Source: an uncultured bacterium (GTDB taxonomy: Bacteria > Bacillota > Clostridia > Lachnospirales > Lachnospiraceae). From it: 64,000 nt of DNA. The translations under genes and the position numbers were made by a program. The notes below the pieces were generated by a model. That model did not search any database. It was not told the DNA's origin and was given only the letters and a program-made list of their open reading frames with translations. Of the stretch, positions 37,888 through 48,170 are shown one piece after another. The DNA is taken from the NCBI GenBank assembly GCA_947651225.1, contig CANSYK010000001.1, positions 1 to 64,000 of the forward strand, given 5' to 3'. Each line of letters begins with the position of its first letter. Position 1 is the first letter of the stretch.

Positions 37888-39066
37888 ATGACAAAAAATT
37901 TGGATCAGTATTTTATTCATACCTATAATCGGTCGGTTGTTTTTGAAAAGGGTGAAGATGTCTATTTATATGATAACAAGGGGAAAAAATATCTGGATAT
38001 GGGAGCTGGCATTGCTGTTTCTGCGCTGGGCTACAGCAATGAAGAGTTTAAGCAGGGAATCAAAGAGCAGATTGACAAACTCATTCACATTTCCAATCTC
38101 TACTATACAAAGCCGATTCTTAGTGCGGCAGAATATCTGGCAAAGGCTTCTGGTATGGATCGTGTATTTTTTACAAACAGTGGTACTGAGGCAATTGAAG
38201 GAGCTTTAAAACTTGCAAGGAAATATGCTTACTTAAAAGATAACAGCAGCAAAGGGGAGATTATTGCCATGGAACATTCCTTCCACGGCCGTTCTATGGG
38301 AGCGCTTTCTGTCACTGGTACAAAGCACTACCGTGAAGCCTTTGAGCCGCTAATTGGAGGGGTTTCTTTTGCTAAGTATAATGATTTGGAAAGTGTGGAA
38401 AAGTTAATTACAAAGGATACCTGTGCAATTATTTTGGAAACAGTACAGGGAGAGGGCGGAATTTATCCTGCCAGTGAGGAATTTATCAAAGGAATCCGTA
38501 AACTCTGTGATGAAAATGATATTGCAATGATTTTAGATGAAATCCAGTGTGGCATGGGCCGTACAGGAACAATGTTTGCCTATGAACACTATGGAATTTT
38601 GCCGGATATTATAACAAGTGCAAAGGCACTTGGAAATGGTGTTCCAGTTGGTGCCTTTGCGGCTGTTGAAAAGTTTGCCAAAACAATGTGTCCGGGAGAC
38701 CACGGAACAACTTATGGTGGCAATCCATTGGCGGCGGCGGCTGTCTGCAAGGTCTTTGAAATCTATAAAAAAGAAGGAATTTTAGATCATGTGAGGGAAA
38801 TGTCTTCGTATTTCTTTGAAAAGTTGAAGACGCTTTTGGAAAAATACCCTTCGGTTGTTAAAGAGGTTCGAGGGAAGGGATTGCTTTTAGGATTGGAAGT
38901 GTCCTGTCCAAACGGGGAAATCGTGCAAAAAGCAATGGAAAAAGGATTGGTGCTTTTAACAGCAGGTTCCAATGTTGTTCGTATGGCACCACCTCTTGTT
39001 ATTAAAAAAGAACATCTTGATGAATGTTGTCATATTCTGGATGAAATATTATCTGAGATGTCATAG
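37888..39066 (+). CDS. argD: Acetylornithine aminotransferase
   Basis: FFTNSGTEAIEGALKLARKYA; HSFHGRSMGALSVTG; MILDEIQCGMGRTG. Confidence 0.95.
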   Translation: MTKNLDQYFIHTYNRSVVFEKGEDVYLYDNKGKKYLDMGAGIAVSALGYSNEEFKQGIKEQIDKLIHISNLYYTKPILSAAEYLAKASGMDRVFFTNSGTEAIEGALKLARKYAYLKDNSSKGEIIAMEHSFHGRSMGALSVTGTKHYREAFEPLIGGVSFAKYNDLESVEKLITKDTCAIILETVQGEGGIYPASEEFIKGIRKLCDENDIAMILDEIQCGMGRTGTMFAYEHYGILPDIITSAKALGNGVPVGAFAAVEKFAKTMCPGDHGTTYGGNPLAAAAVCKVFEIYKKEGILDHVREMSSYFFEKLKTLLEKYPSVVKEVRGKGLLLGLEVSCPNGEIVQKAMEKGLVLLTAGSNVVRMAPPLVIKKEHLDECCHILDEILSEMS

Positions 39067-39106
39067 TGAATTGTATGATTTTTTAGGTAATGGGAAATAC
39101 TAGGTT

Positions 39107-39207
39107 CAGGTGCAAAAGGATGCGCTTGCCTGGCAGAACTTCTGGTTTTTTCAAACACGTTCCAGGAACTCCTTTTGCGTCAATATTGGCAAAAAAGGAG
39201 TTTTTTT
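39107..39207 (+). promoter_or_regulatory. Candidate structured cis-regulatory leader (riboswitch/attenuator-like)
   Basis: GCAAAAGGA(39112)/TCCTTTTGC(39170); CCTGG/CCAGG; AACTCCTTTT(39167)/AAAAGGAGTT(39193) + T-tract abutting ATG 39208. Confidence 0.5.
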
Positions 39208-39651
39208 ATGTGGGGAATGATCATATCAGTTATTTCAGGTGCTTTGATGGCATTGCAAGGCGTTTTTAATACACAGGTAACGAAACAGACCAGTGAATGG
39301 GTATCCGCTTCTTTTGTTCAGCTTTCTGCTTTGATTGTTTGCCTGGCGGCATGGTTTATCACAGGGCGGGAAAGCAGTTTTAGTGGGATTTTTCATGTCA
39401 GGCCACTCTATCTATTGCTTGGCGGGGTGATGGGAGCCTTTATCACTTATACTGTAATTATTGGAATGGAGCAGCTAGGTCCTGCAAAAGCGACACTTTT
39501 TATTATTGCCGCACAACTGATTGCCGCCTATGCAGTGGACTTGTTTGGCTGGTTTGGAACAAAGCAGGTGGGATTTGACTGGTTTAAACTTGCTGGGGTT
39601 GTTGTGTTTATAGCTGGCATTGTGATATTTAAATGGAAGGAATTGTTCTAA
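39208..39651 (+). CDS. DMT family transporter (YdcZ/DUF606-like)
   Basis: SVISGALMALQGVFNTQVTKQTSEWVSASFVQL; LLGGVMGAFITYTVI; 4-5 TM helices. Confidence 0.8.
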   Translation: MWGMIISVISGALMALQGVFNTQVTKQTSEWVSASFVQLSALIVCLAAWFITGRESSFSGIFHVRPLYLLLGGVMGAFITYTVIIGMEQLGPAKATLFIIAAQLIAAYAVDLFGWFGTKQVGFDWFKLAGVVVFIAGIVIFKWKELF

Positions 39652-39802
39652 AAGTTTTCAAACACGCTCTAGTCAAAAAAACTTAAGAAAGAATTAAGAT
39701 TTTTGTGAATTGTATCTCTTGTAATCGAACTGCAAATTCGTTAAAATAGACTTGGAGTGTGCAGCAAAGTGTATTGTTTTCATAAAGGACAGCGTTTTTC
39801 AT

Positions 39803-39836
39803 TACTATTTAAGCCGCTAAAGGCACGGCATGGAGG
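39803..39836 (+). promoter_or_regulatory. Shared hairpin-RBS leader motif (copy 2, before comEA-like gene)
   Basis: TACTATTTAAGCCGCTAAAGGCACGGCATGGAGG then 6 nt and ATG. Confidence 0.65.
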
Positions 39837-39842
39837 GTTTTT

Positions 39843-40490
39843 ATGAAAAAAGATACACGGATAATACTTGGTTTTTGTCTGCTTTTTTTCATCTTTGCAG
39901 GCGTTCTTTTTGTAAGACAGCAAAGGGAGAGTGCAGTTGTTACAGAAGAGGCTTTTCTGATGCAGGAGGAAGAGAAAAGCCTAGCTCTGCAAAAAAAGGA
40001 AGAACAGGAAAAAGGGCAAAAACAAAACACAGAAATACTGCCGGATGGACAGGAAGAAAAGGAATGTGCCGTCTATATTTCTGGTGCGGTAAAACATGCA
40101 GGATTGTACCGTTACATTGGCACAGCAAGAGTCTGTGATGCTGTGGAATACGCTGGCGGATTTTTAAAAAATGCTGACCAGGCATCCATTAATCTGGCGA
40201 GGACTTTAGAGGATGGGGAACAGATTCATGTGCTAACGAAGGCACAGGCCAAAAAGCAGGCGGCTGTTTCAGAGAAAGCGCCAGGCAGCCAGGCAGCATT
40301 TGTTAATATTAATAACGCTACTTTAGAGGAGTTAATGACTTTACCGGGAATCGGACAGGCAAAAGCGCAGCTTATACTGGATTACCGGACAGAACATGGG
40401 ACTTTTGCCGCAAAAGAAGATCTGATGAAAATATCCGGCATTAAGGATGGCATCTACAATAAAATAAAAGACTTGATAACGATTACATAA
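39843..40490 (+). CDS. comEA: ComEA-like helix-hairpin-helix DNA-binding protein with SLBB domain
   Basis: CAVYISGAVKHAGLYRYIGTARVCDAVEYAGGF; VNINNATLEELMTLPGIGQAKAQLILDYR. Confidence 0.92.
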   Translation: MKKDTRIILGFCLLFFIFAGVLFVRQQRESAVVTEEAFLMQEEEKSLALQKKEEQEKGQKQNTEILPDGQEEKECAVYISGAVKHAGLYRYIGTARVCDAVEYAGGFLKNADQASINLARTLEDGEQIHVLTKAQAKKQAAVSEKAPGSQAAFVNINNATLEELMTLPGIGQAKAQLILDYRTEHGTFAAKEDLMKISGIKDGIYNKIKDLITIT

Positions 40491-40508
40491 TTTAGGGGGA
40501 AACAGGAA

Positions 40509-41198
40509 ATGGCGAGGAAGGTATTAGTCGTAGATGACGAAAAACTGATTGTAAAGGGAATCCGTTTTAGTTTAGAACAGGATGATATGGTAGTGGATTG
40601 TGCATATGACGGACAGGAGGCACTGGATTTGGCTTCCCAAAACCAGTATGATGTCATTTTATTAGATGTAATGCTTCCTATATTTACTGGTTTTGAGGTG
40701 TGCCAGCAAATCCGTGAGTATTCGGATGTCCCGATTATCATGCTGACAGCCAAAGGCGACGATATGGATAAAATCTTAGGACTGGAATATGGTGCAGATG
40801 ACTATATTACAAAGCCTTTTAATATTTTAGAGGTAAAGGCAAGGATTAAGGCCATTATGCGCCGCAGTGAGCCAAAGGCTTCCAAGGCTGCCGAAAGCAA
40901 GGAGCTGTCTTTTGGGGCACTTAAAATTAATACAGAAAGCCGCCGTGGTTATATCAGTGAAAACGAAGTTAATCTGACGGCAAAGGAATTTGACCTGTTA
41001 GAGCTTTTAATGACACATCCTAATAAGGTATATGGCAGGGAAGAACTCTTAAATACGGTATGGGGATATGAATATCCTGGTGATGTGCGTACAGTAGATG
41101 TACATATCCGCCGTTTGCGGGAAAAAATTGAAGATACCCCAAGTGAGCCAAAGTATATCCATACCAAATGGGGGGTGGGATATTATTTCCAGAAATAA
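40509..41198 (+). CDS. OmpR/WalR-like response regulator
   Basis: KVLVVDDEKLIVKGI...VILLDVMLPIFTGFEVCQQIR...YITKPF; winged-helix VYGREELLNTVWGYEYPGDVRTVDVHIRRLREKIE. Confidence 0.95.
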   Translation: MARKVLVVDDEKLIVKGIRFSLEQDDMVVDCAYDGQEALDLASQNQYDVILLDVMLPIFTGFEVCQQIREYSDVPIIMLTAKGDDMDKILGLEYGADDYITKPFNILEVKARIKAIMRRSEPKASKAAESKELSFGALKINTESRRGYISENEVNLTAKEFDLLELLMTHPNKVYGREELLNTVWGYEYPGDVRTVDVHIRRLREKIEDTPSEPKYIHTKWGVGYYFQK

Positions 41199-41284
41199 AT
41201 TATGGATTGGAAGCTATGAAATAGGAAACTGTCAGTAAATTGTCCAAGTCAATCATTGGCAGTTTCTAAGTTGGAGGAACTGTT

Positions 41285-42745
41285 TTGAAGGAGAAATGGA
41301 AAAATCTGTGGTACAGGATACGCACGTTGCGGGTACAGGTATTCTGTGTGATGTTTTTAGTTGGAATTATTCCGATTGTTCTGCTTTCCAACATATTGTT
41401 AAAAGCGTACAATGCCCAGATTATTTCCCAAAAGACAGATGAACTTCAATCTTATGGAAATGTTATTTCAAACCTAATACTTTCTTCGGGCTATCTTTCT
41501 GGAAGGGAATCTAGTGAGGTGGATCGGGAAACAAAAGAGGTGGCAAATGTCTATCAAGGACGTGTTATGATTGTTGACCAGAATCTGAATATTGTAAAAG
41601 ATACCTATGATCTGGAGCAGGGAAAAATTGCGATTTCTACAGAGATTGTTCAGTGTTTCAATGGTTCCAATGAAAAATATGTCAACGAAATCGGTGATTA
41701 TATCCAGCTTACGCTTCCTATCATAGAACCGTCCAGTGAACGCACAATTGGAGTTATTCTGATTAGTTTTTCTACCAAAAATATTCATTTAATTGAGGAA
41801 TCGGTCAATTATCGGGCAATTCTTCTTTTAATTGTTTTTGCAATTTGTATCTTTATTTTTTCCCTTTTGTATTCGTCTCTTTTGTCCAAACCTCTTTTGA
41901 AGGTAACAGAGTCAATTGATGAAATTACAACAGGGGATCTGGATGTTTCTTTGGAACTTAGTACATATTCTGAATTAATATCCGTATCGGATTCTTTCAA
42001 TAAAATGACAGGTTATATACGGGATCAGGATACAGCACGGCAGGAATTTGTTTCCAATGTCTCCCATGAGTTAAAGACGCCTCTGGCTTCTATGAAAGTA
42101 CTTTCTGATTCTCTTTTGTCTCAGGCTGGTATGCCGGAAGAATTGTATCGGGAATTCTTAGTGGATATTACTAATGAGATTGAGCGTATGACAAAAATCA
42201 TTAATGATTTGCTTTCTATGGTGAAAATGGATAAAAACAAAGCGAAAATGGTAATTCACAATACCAGTATCAATGAATTGCTGGAACAACTTTTAAAAAG
42301 ACTCCGCCCCATTGCCGCAAAGCGGAATATTGAATTGCTTTATGAGAGTTACCGCCCGGTTGTCGCTGATGTTGACGAGGTCAAAATATCCATTGCCCTG
42401 AACAATCTGATTGAAAATGCGATTAAGTACAATTATGATGATGGCTGGGTGCGTGTTACTTTAAATGCAGACCATAAATTCTTTTATGTCAAGATAGAGG
42501 ATTCCGGTGTTGGGATTCCAGAAGAGTTGCAGGATAAGGTTTTTGAACGTTTTTATCGTGTTGATAAGGCCCGTTCCCGTGAAACAGGCGGAACAGGCCT
42601 TGGTCTGGCACTGACCAGAAATTCGATTTTACTGCATCGTGGTTCGATTAAACTTTATAGTAAAGAAAAGGAAGGTACGACTTTTACGGTGCGTATTCCA
42701 TTAAATTATGTTGCCTCCGATGCTAGTACAACCCAATTTAATTAA
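41285..42745 (+). CDS. Sensor histidine kinase (HAMP, HisKA, HATPase)
   Basis: FVSNVSHELKTPLASMKVLSDSLL; ALNNLIENAIKYN; VFERFYRVDKARSRETGGTGLGLAL; TTG start. Confidence 0.95.
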   Translation: MKEKWKNLWYRIRTLRVQVFCVMFLVGIIPIVLLSNILLKAYNAQIISQKTDELQSYGNVISNLILSSGYLSGRESSEVDRETKEVANVYQGRVMIVDQNLNIVKDTYDLEQGKIAISTEIVQCFNGSNEKYVNEIGDYIQLTLPIIEPSSERTIGVILISFSTKNIHLIEESVNYRAILLLIVFAICIFIFSLLYSSLLSKPLLKVTESIDEITTGDLDVSLELSTYSELISVSDSFNKMTGYIRDQDTARQEFVSNVSHELKTPLASMKVLSDSLLSQAGMPEELYREFLVDITNEIERMTKIINDLLSMVKMDKNKAKMVIHNTSINELLEQLLKRLRPIAAKRNIELLYESYRPVVADVDEVKISIALNNLIENAIKYNYDDGWVRVTLNADHKFFYVKIEDSGVGIPEELQDKVFERFYRVDKARSRETGGTGLGLALTRNSILLHRGSIKLYSKEKEGTTFTVRIPLNYVASDASTTQFN

Positions 42746-42783
42746 CCATATGTATCAGTCGGTGAGAAGAAAGGGGTATTTTC

Positions 42784-43743
42784 GTGAAAAAAAACAAGAG
42801 AATCCAGTCTTTTCTTAGATATAAAATATTCCTGTTTTCTTCTGTTTTGCTGTTTTCCCTGGCTCTTGCAGGATGTGGGAAGAAAAAAAACAGTGATGCC
42901 GAAGGATTTTATATCTATTGTTTAGATGCCAGTGACACGAAAGTTGCTTTTGAGAGGTACACTCCAATAGGGGAGAGTACCGATGAATTAATTCTTGAAC
43001 TGGTCAGGCGAATGGAAAAAGAGCCAAAGGACATTTCTATGAAAAAAGCAATTCCGGACAATGTAAAATTAGACGAATATTTTTATAATGAGCAAGGTGA
43101 TTTAAGTCTGTACTGGTCTGCTTCATATGGCAATTTTACAGGAGTTTCTGAAATTTTGCGCCGGGCGGCAATTGTAAAGACGCTCTGCCAGATTCCGGAA
43201 ATAAAAAATATCCAGTTTTATGTTGCCGGACAGCCTTTGACCGATTCCAATATGAATGCGATTGGCTTTATGACGGCAGATACTTTTATCGACAATACCG
43301 GAGAAACTGCCTATATGCAGACTGCCTCTTTAATTATGTATTTTGCGGACCACCAGGGAACATGGCTTAGTAAAGTGCCGGTGGAAATTACTTATGATGC
43401 TACGCTTCCTATGGAACAGCTTGCGATGGAACAGTTAATGAAAGGCCCAGACTCTATTGAGGGAGCGAAAAACCTGTTAAAAACAGTGCCAGAGGGAACA
43501 AAAATCAATAAAATCTCAGTAAAAGAAAATACCTGTTATCTGGATCTTTCTTCTGATTTTATGGAGAAGCGTTCTAATATTTCCGATGAAGTTGCTATTT
43601 ATTCCGTTGTAAATACCTTAGTGGAACTTCCGGCTATCAATAAAGTGCAGTTTAGCATTGATGGCAAACAGGTGCTTTTGTTTGATGACAGGGTAAATTT
43701 TGGTGAGCCTTTTGAATGTAATTTAGATCTTGTGAAAAATTAG
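42784..43743 (+). CDS. GerMN domain lipoprotein
   Basis: Lipobox LALAGC; two GerMN-like repeats ending AINKVQFSIDGKQV. Confidence 0.82.
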   Translation: MKKNKRIQSFLRYKIFLFSSVLLFSLALAGCGKKKNSDAEGFYIYCLDASDTKVAFERYTPIGESTDELILELVRRMEKEPKDISMKKAIPDNVKLDEYFYNEQGDLSLYWSASYGNFTGVSEILRRAAIVKTLCQIPEIKNIQFYVAGQPLTDSNMNAIGFMTADTFIDNTGETAYMQTASLIMYFADHQGTWLSKVPVEITYDATLPMEQLAMEQLMKGPDSIEGAKNLLKTVPEGTKINKISVKENTCYLDLSSDFMEKRSNISDEVAIYSVVNTLVELPAINKVQFSIDGKQVLLFDDRVNFGEPFECNLDLVKN

Positions 43744-43769
43744 ATTTTGTTAGAAGGGAGGTGCGCCTT

Positions 43770-46271
43770 TTGATCAGACGCCCATTTTTGTGGGTGGCGG
43801 GCATTCTTTTTACTGCTTTTTTTATGCTGCGTCTTTTTTATGGGGCAGACCTTGACAGGCAGTATTATTCTATGGATTCTTGCTTTGAAGATACTATGGA
43901 AGCAGTGGTATATGGCACATTAGACCATATTGAGCAAAAACCCGCTTCTTACTATTATTTCTTAAAAAAAGTGTCAGTCTGTCCAAAAGACAGCAGACAG
44001 TGTTTTTCTTTTTCTGATTTTCTTGTGATAACAAAAAAGACAGAGGACAAGGAAGGTACAAGTCCTGCATGTTTTTCTTATAATCAAGTGGTTCCTGGCA
44101 ATCTTTTAAAAATATCTGGAACAATCTATCCCTTTTCTTCTGCTACAAATCCTGGCCAGTTTGATGAAAAAAGTTATTATAAAGGGCAAAATCTCTATTA
44201 TAAAATAATGGCAGCCGATATTTTGATTCAGGACAAAAAGGAATATTTCTGGAAAAAATCGCTTTTTAAATTGCGAAATGCCCTTTTTTGTGTCTATCAG
44301 TCTTGTATGAGTGAAAAAAATGCGGGGATTGTTTCGGCGATGTTACTTGGAGAAAAATCATTACTGGATGCAGAGGTAAAATCACTTTATCAGACAAGCG
44401 GCATTGGCCATATCTTAGCAATCAGCGGGCTCCATATCTCGATTCTATGTGCCTTTTTTTCCTGGTTTTTACAGTTCCTGCGAATTCCACACCCATTTCC
44501 TTTTTTCCTAACTGTTTTTTTCATACTTGGATACGGTGCGATGACAGGATTTGGTATCTCGACAAGCCGTGCCATTATTATGATGATTTTTCTTCTGGCA
44601 GGAAAGGAGCTTGGAAGAAGTTATGATGCCCTGACAGCGCTTGCCTTTAGTGCGGTTCTTCTTATTATTCAAAAGCCGTATGCTGTGTATTCTGGAAGTT
44701 TTCTTTTATCCTATAGTGCGGTTCTTGGAAGCGTGGTAACCTATCCGGCACTGAAAAACTTTTTTTATGGTACAAAGAAAGAAAAACAAAGCGATAACCG
44801 CAATCAAAAACGTTTCTTGCGGGAAAAACAGGCAAATAGCCGTTTTCCAAAAGTAGCTGCTTTTCTTTGCCTGCTGCCGCAAAAGATTCTTTCTTCCTTT
44901 CTTTTTAGCTGTGCCATTTGGATTACAACACTTCCAGTTATCCTCTCGCTATTTTATGAAATTCCAGTCTACAGTATTGTATTAAACCTTTTGATACTTC
45001 CTTTTATATCAGTTCTTGTAGTGATTTCTCTTATTGGAGGAATTGTTGGGCTATTTTATCTGCCCATTAGTAGATTTGTTTTAACACCTGCAGAGTGGTT
45101 ACTAAATAGCTATGAGTTTCTTTGCCAGCTTTTTTTAAAACTACCAAAACCAGTTCTGGTGATTGGCATGCCTAAATTGGCGCAGGTTATTTTTTATCTT
45201 CTGATTCTTACACTGCTTCTTTTTTATTGGAATCAGGTATACGAAAAAAAGAATAATTTTGATAAGATTTTGCCAAAAAGATTCTTGAACGGTTTTCCAT
45301 TTAAAAAGCAACAGAACCCATTTTTTATCTTTGAGCGAATTGGCTCGATCTTTCTTTTTCTTCTTGCGGGAGTCATTCTTTTTTACCGTCAACCGTTAAA
45401 AGAACTGCATATAACTATGTTAGATGTCGGCCAGGGAGATGGGATTTTGATACAGTGCGAGGGAAAAACAATTTTAATTGACGGTGGAAGCAGCAGTGTT
45501 ACAAATGTTGGAACTTACCGGATTCTTCCCTGTTTAAAATATCATGGGATAAGAAAAATAGATTATATGATTATGACACATTCCGATGAAGATCATATTT
45601 CCGGGCAGCTTGAACTGTTGCAGAACTGTTCTAAACAGGGAATTTCGATTGGATGTGAGATAATGCCATATCTACCAAAAATGCCTTATACAAAAAATGA
45701 TATCAAATTGCAGAAAGCGGCTGCACAGGCAAATATTCCTGTGCGTTTGATCAGTACCAAAGATTTTATACAGGTTGGGAAGCTTACCCTTTTTTGCCTG
45801 CATCCTGTGAAAGAGTTTACCAGTGATTCAGTAAATGCCTGTTCTACCGTATTAAGTCTTTCCTATCAATCCTTTTCCATGCTTTTTACTGGTGATTTGG
45901 AAGAGAATGGAGAGGAGGCGCTCTACCACCTTTTGGCAGAAAAAAGCAGTGGGGGTATGTTGGCAGGAGAACAGGACAGTAAAAAGAACATTTTTCATTT
46001 GCTGCCAGAAAAATATGATGTGTTAAAAGTATCGCATCATGGATCTAAATATTCCACAAAAGAAGAACTTCTTGCGTATCTTTCACCAAAAGCTGCCCTG
46101 ATTTCCTGTGGAAAGAAGAACCGGTATGGCCACCCTCATAAAGAGTTGCTGGAACGTTTAAAAGCCTGTAACAGCCGAATTTTTCGGACAGATGAGGGTG
46201 GGGCAGTACAGCTTCGCTCTGATGGAACTGATTTTTTTATACATAGCTATCTGTCAGAAGGTATGGATTAA
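43770..46271 (+). CDS. comEC: ComEC/Rec2 family DNA internalization protein
   Basis: ISGLHISILCAFFSWFL; MLDVGQGDGILIQCEGKTILIDGG; FTGDLEENGEE; KVSHHGSKYS; likely TTG start after GGGAGG. Confidence 0.93.
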   Translation: MIRRPFLWVAGILFTAFFMLRLFYGADLDRQYYSMDSCFEDTMEAVVYGTLDHIEQKPASYYYFLKKVSVCPKDSRQCFSFSDFLVITKKTEDKEGTSPACFSYNQVVPGNLLKISGTIYPFSSATNPGQFDEKSYYKGQNLYYKIMAADILIQDKKEYFWKKSLFKLRNALFCVYQSCMSEKNAGIVSAMLLGEKSLLDAEVKSLYQTSGIGHILAISGLHISILCAFFSWFLQFLRIPHPFPFFLTVFFILGYGAMTGFGISTSRAIIMMIFLLAGKELGRSYDALTALAFSAVLLIIQKPYAVYSGSFLLSYSAVLGSVVTYPALKNFFYGTKKEKQSDNRNQKRFLREKQANSRFPKVAAFLCLLPQKILSSFLFSCAIWITTLPVILSLFYEIPVYSIVLNLLILPFISVLVVISLIGGIVGLFYLPISRFVLTPAEWLLNSYEFLCQLFLKLPKPVLVIGMPKLAQVIFYLLILTLLLFYWNQVYEKKNNFDKILPKRFLNGFPFKKQQNPFFIFERIGSIFLFLLAGVILFYRQPLKELHITMLDVGQGDGILIQCEGKTILIDGGSSSVTNVGTYRILPCLKYHGIRKIDYMIMTHSDEDHISGQLELLQNCSKQGISIGCEIMPYLPKMPYTKNDIKLQKAAAQANIPVRLISTKDFIQVGKLTLFCLHPVKEFTSDSVNACSTVLSLSYQSFSMLFTGDLEENGEEALYHLLAEKSSGGMLAGEQDSKKNIFHLLPEKYDVLKVSHHGSKYSTKEELLAYLSPKAALISCGKKNRYGHPHKELLERLKACNSRIFRTDEGGAVQLRSDGTDFFIHSYLSEGMD

Positions 46272-46399
46272 TGTGTCAGTAACAATGGTATACACACGGC
46301 TGCATTTGCAATAAACTATTCGTTTGACGGATTTTGGTTAATACTATAAAATAAGATATTATTATAAAATAATTGCTGCTTTATTTTTGGAGGTCATTT

Positions 46400-48067
46400 A
46401 TGAAGAAAACTTTTTATGCTGTTTTCGCAGTGCTGTTTGTCATTGCGGTAGGAATTTACTATTATGCTACATTTCCTTCTATTAATATCCATGAACCGGT
46501 ATTCTGGGGCGCACTGCTTATAATTTTTATGGTACTGACTATATTTTTTGCGGTAAAAAGCCTGCGGGGAACGTTAAAAAACAACCGTTTTGCGTTTCAG
46601 GACGTAAAAAGCTTTCCAATACTTGCTAAATTTTTTCTGACGCTTTCCATACTTGTTGTGGTATTTTATATCGGAGGAAGTATTGCGGGAAGTACAGTAT
46701 TTCGTGCCAGGGCCTATGCGTCATTATTAACAGTGAAAGAGTATGACTTTAGCGAGGATATCGAAGAAACCAATCAGGTCACTGATATTGCACTGATGGA
46801 TACAGAAAGCGCCAGAAAGTTTGGAAAACGTAAAATTGGTTCTCTGTCTGATGTGGTAAGCCAGTATGAGGTGGAGGATGATTACACCCAGATTAGCATA
46901 CAGGGACATCCCATGAAGGTGTCCGGGCTGAAATATGCCAGCTTTTTTAAATGGTGGAATAACAGAGGCAATGGAATACCAGGCTATGTAAAGGTAAATC
47001 CGGTAAATTCCGAAGCAGAATATGTGGCATTGAAAAAAGGCATGAAATATGTTCCATCAGGATATTTTAACTACAATCTGCAACGTCATGTACAGCTTGC
47101 CTATCCTACCAAAATTATTTCTGGCTATCATTTTGAGATTGATGACGAGGGGAACCCTTTTTATATCTGTCCTACAATGAAACCACGGGTAGGCCTGTTT
47201 GGTGGAATGGATGTCAATGGAGTGATTATCTGTAATCCGGTCGATGGCGTGTGCAGTTATTATCCGGTAAACAAAATCCCTGCCTGGGTAGACTGCGTTT
47301 ATGAGGGAAATCTGCTTACAAAAAAATATGACTGGTTTGGTACTTTTTCTGGTGGATTTATCAACAGTATCATTGGCCAGAAAGGCTGTAAAATTACGAC
47401 CGATGATTTTGGATATAAAATTATTGGGGATGATGTATGGGCATATACGGGTGTTACTTCCGTAAATGGCGACCAAAGTAATATTGGGTTTGTATTAATG
47501 AACCAGAGAACCAGTGAGGCAAAATATTATAAGGTGTCTGGGGCAGAGGAACATTCTGCGATGGAGTCTGCCCAGGGAACTGTACAGGAAAAACGGTATG
47601 AGGCTTCCTTTCCAAGTTTGATTAATGTATCAGGGCAGCCAACGTATATTATGGTATTAAAGGATTCTGCCGGGTTGGTAAAAATGTATGCAATGGTAAA
47701 TGTCGAGCAGTACAATATCGTTGCTACTGCCGCCAGCCAGACAGAGGTGTTCTCAAAATACCGGAAAATGATAGCGGCAAATGGGGAAATAACGCCAGAT
47801 GAGGAAAGCTGGCTGGAAAGGACAGTAACAGTAGAAAGTGTGCAGTTTGTTGAAACAGATGATGGTACGGTAGTGTATGTAAAAGATACAGAGCATGGGG
47901 TTTATAAACAGGCATTTCAGGATAATGAAGACCTGATTCGTATCTCAAGAGGAGATGTGATTAAGGTCTACTATGAACAGGTTACGGAAGATGACAATGA
48001 AATTCATCCATTACGGAAATTTGAAATTTTAGCAACGCCGTCACCGGAAATGAATCAACAGCAGTAA
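46400..48067 (+). CDS. Conserved-looking membrane protein of unknown function
   Basis: RBS GGAGG before ATG 46400; three N-terminal TM segments, large extracytoplasmic region. Confidence 0.7.
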   Translation: MKKTFYAVFAVLFVIAVGIYYYATFPSINIHEPVFWGALLIIFMVLTIFFAVKSLRGTLKNNRFAFQDVKSFPILAKFFLTLSILVVVFYIGGSIAGSTVFRARAYASLLTVKEYDFSEDIEETNQVTDIALMDTESARKFGKRKIGSLSDVVSQYEVEDDYTQISIQGHPMKVSGLKYASFFKWWNNRGNGIPGYVKVNPVNSEAEYVALKKGMKYVPSGYFNYNLQRHVQLAYPTKIISGYHFEIDDEGNPFYICPTMKPRVGLFGGMDVNGVIICNPVDGVCSYYPVNKIPAWVDCVYEGNLLTKKYDWFGTFSGGFINSIIGQKGCKITTDDFGYKIIGDDVWAYTGVTSVNGDQSNIGFVLMNQRTSEAKYYKVSGAEEHSAMESAQGTVQEKRYEASFPSLINVSGQPTYIMVLKDSAGLVKMYAMVNVEQYNIVATAASQTEVFSKYRKMIAANGEITPDEESWLERTVTVESVQFVETDDGTVVYVKDTEHGVYKQAFQDNEDLIRISRGDVIKVYYEQVTEDDNEIHPLRKFEILATPSPEMNQQQ

Positions 48068-48170
48068 CCATCATAATACAACAGGTGCTTTTGACGATGA
48101 AAAACAACATGACAAACAGAATGCTTTGTGTTACAATAAGGTAAATTTTGGTCATTTTAGGAGGATAATA

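Noticed and set aside
39107-39207. Guanidine, preQ1, THF or fluoride riboswitch identity for the DMT leader
   Set aside because: None of the conserved cores I know is visible; kept only as an unclassified candidate.
48068-48170. Purine riboswitch upstream of purM
   Set aside because: No aptamer core visible; only an ATGACA-17-TACAAT promoter.
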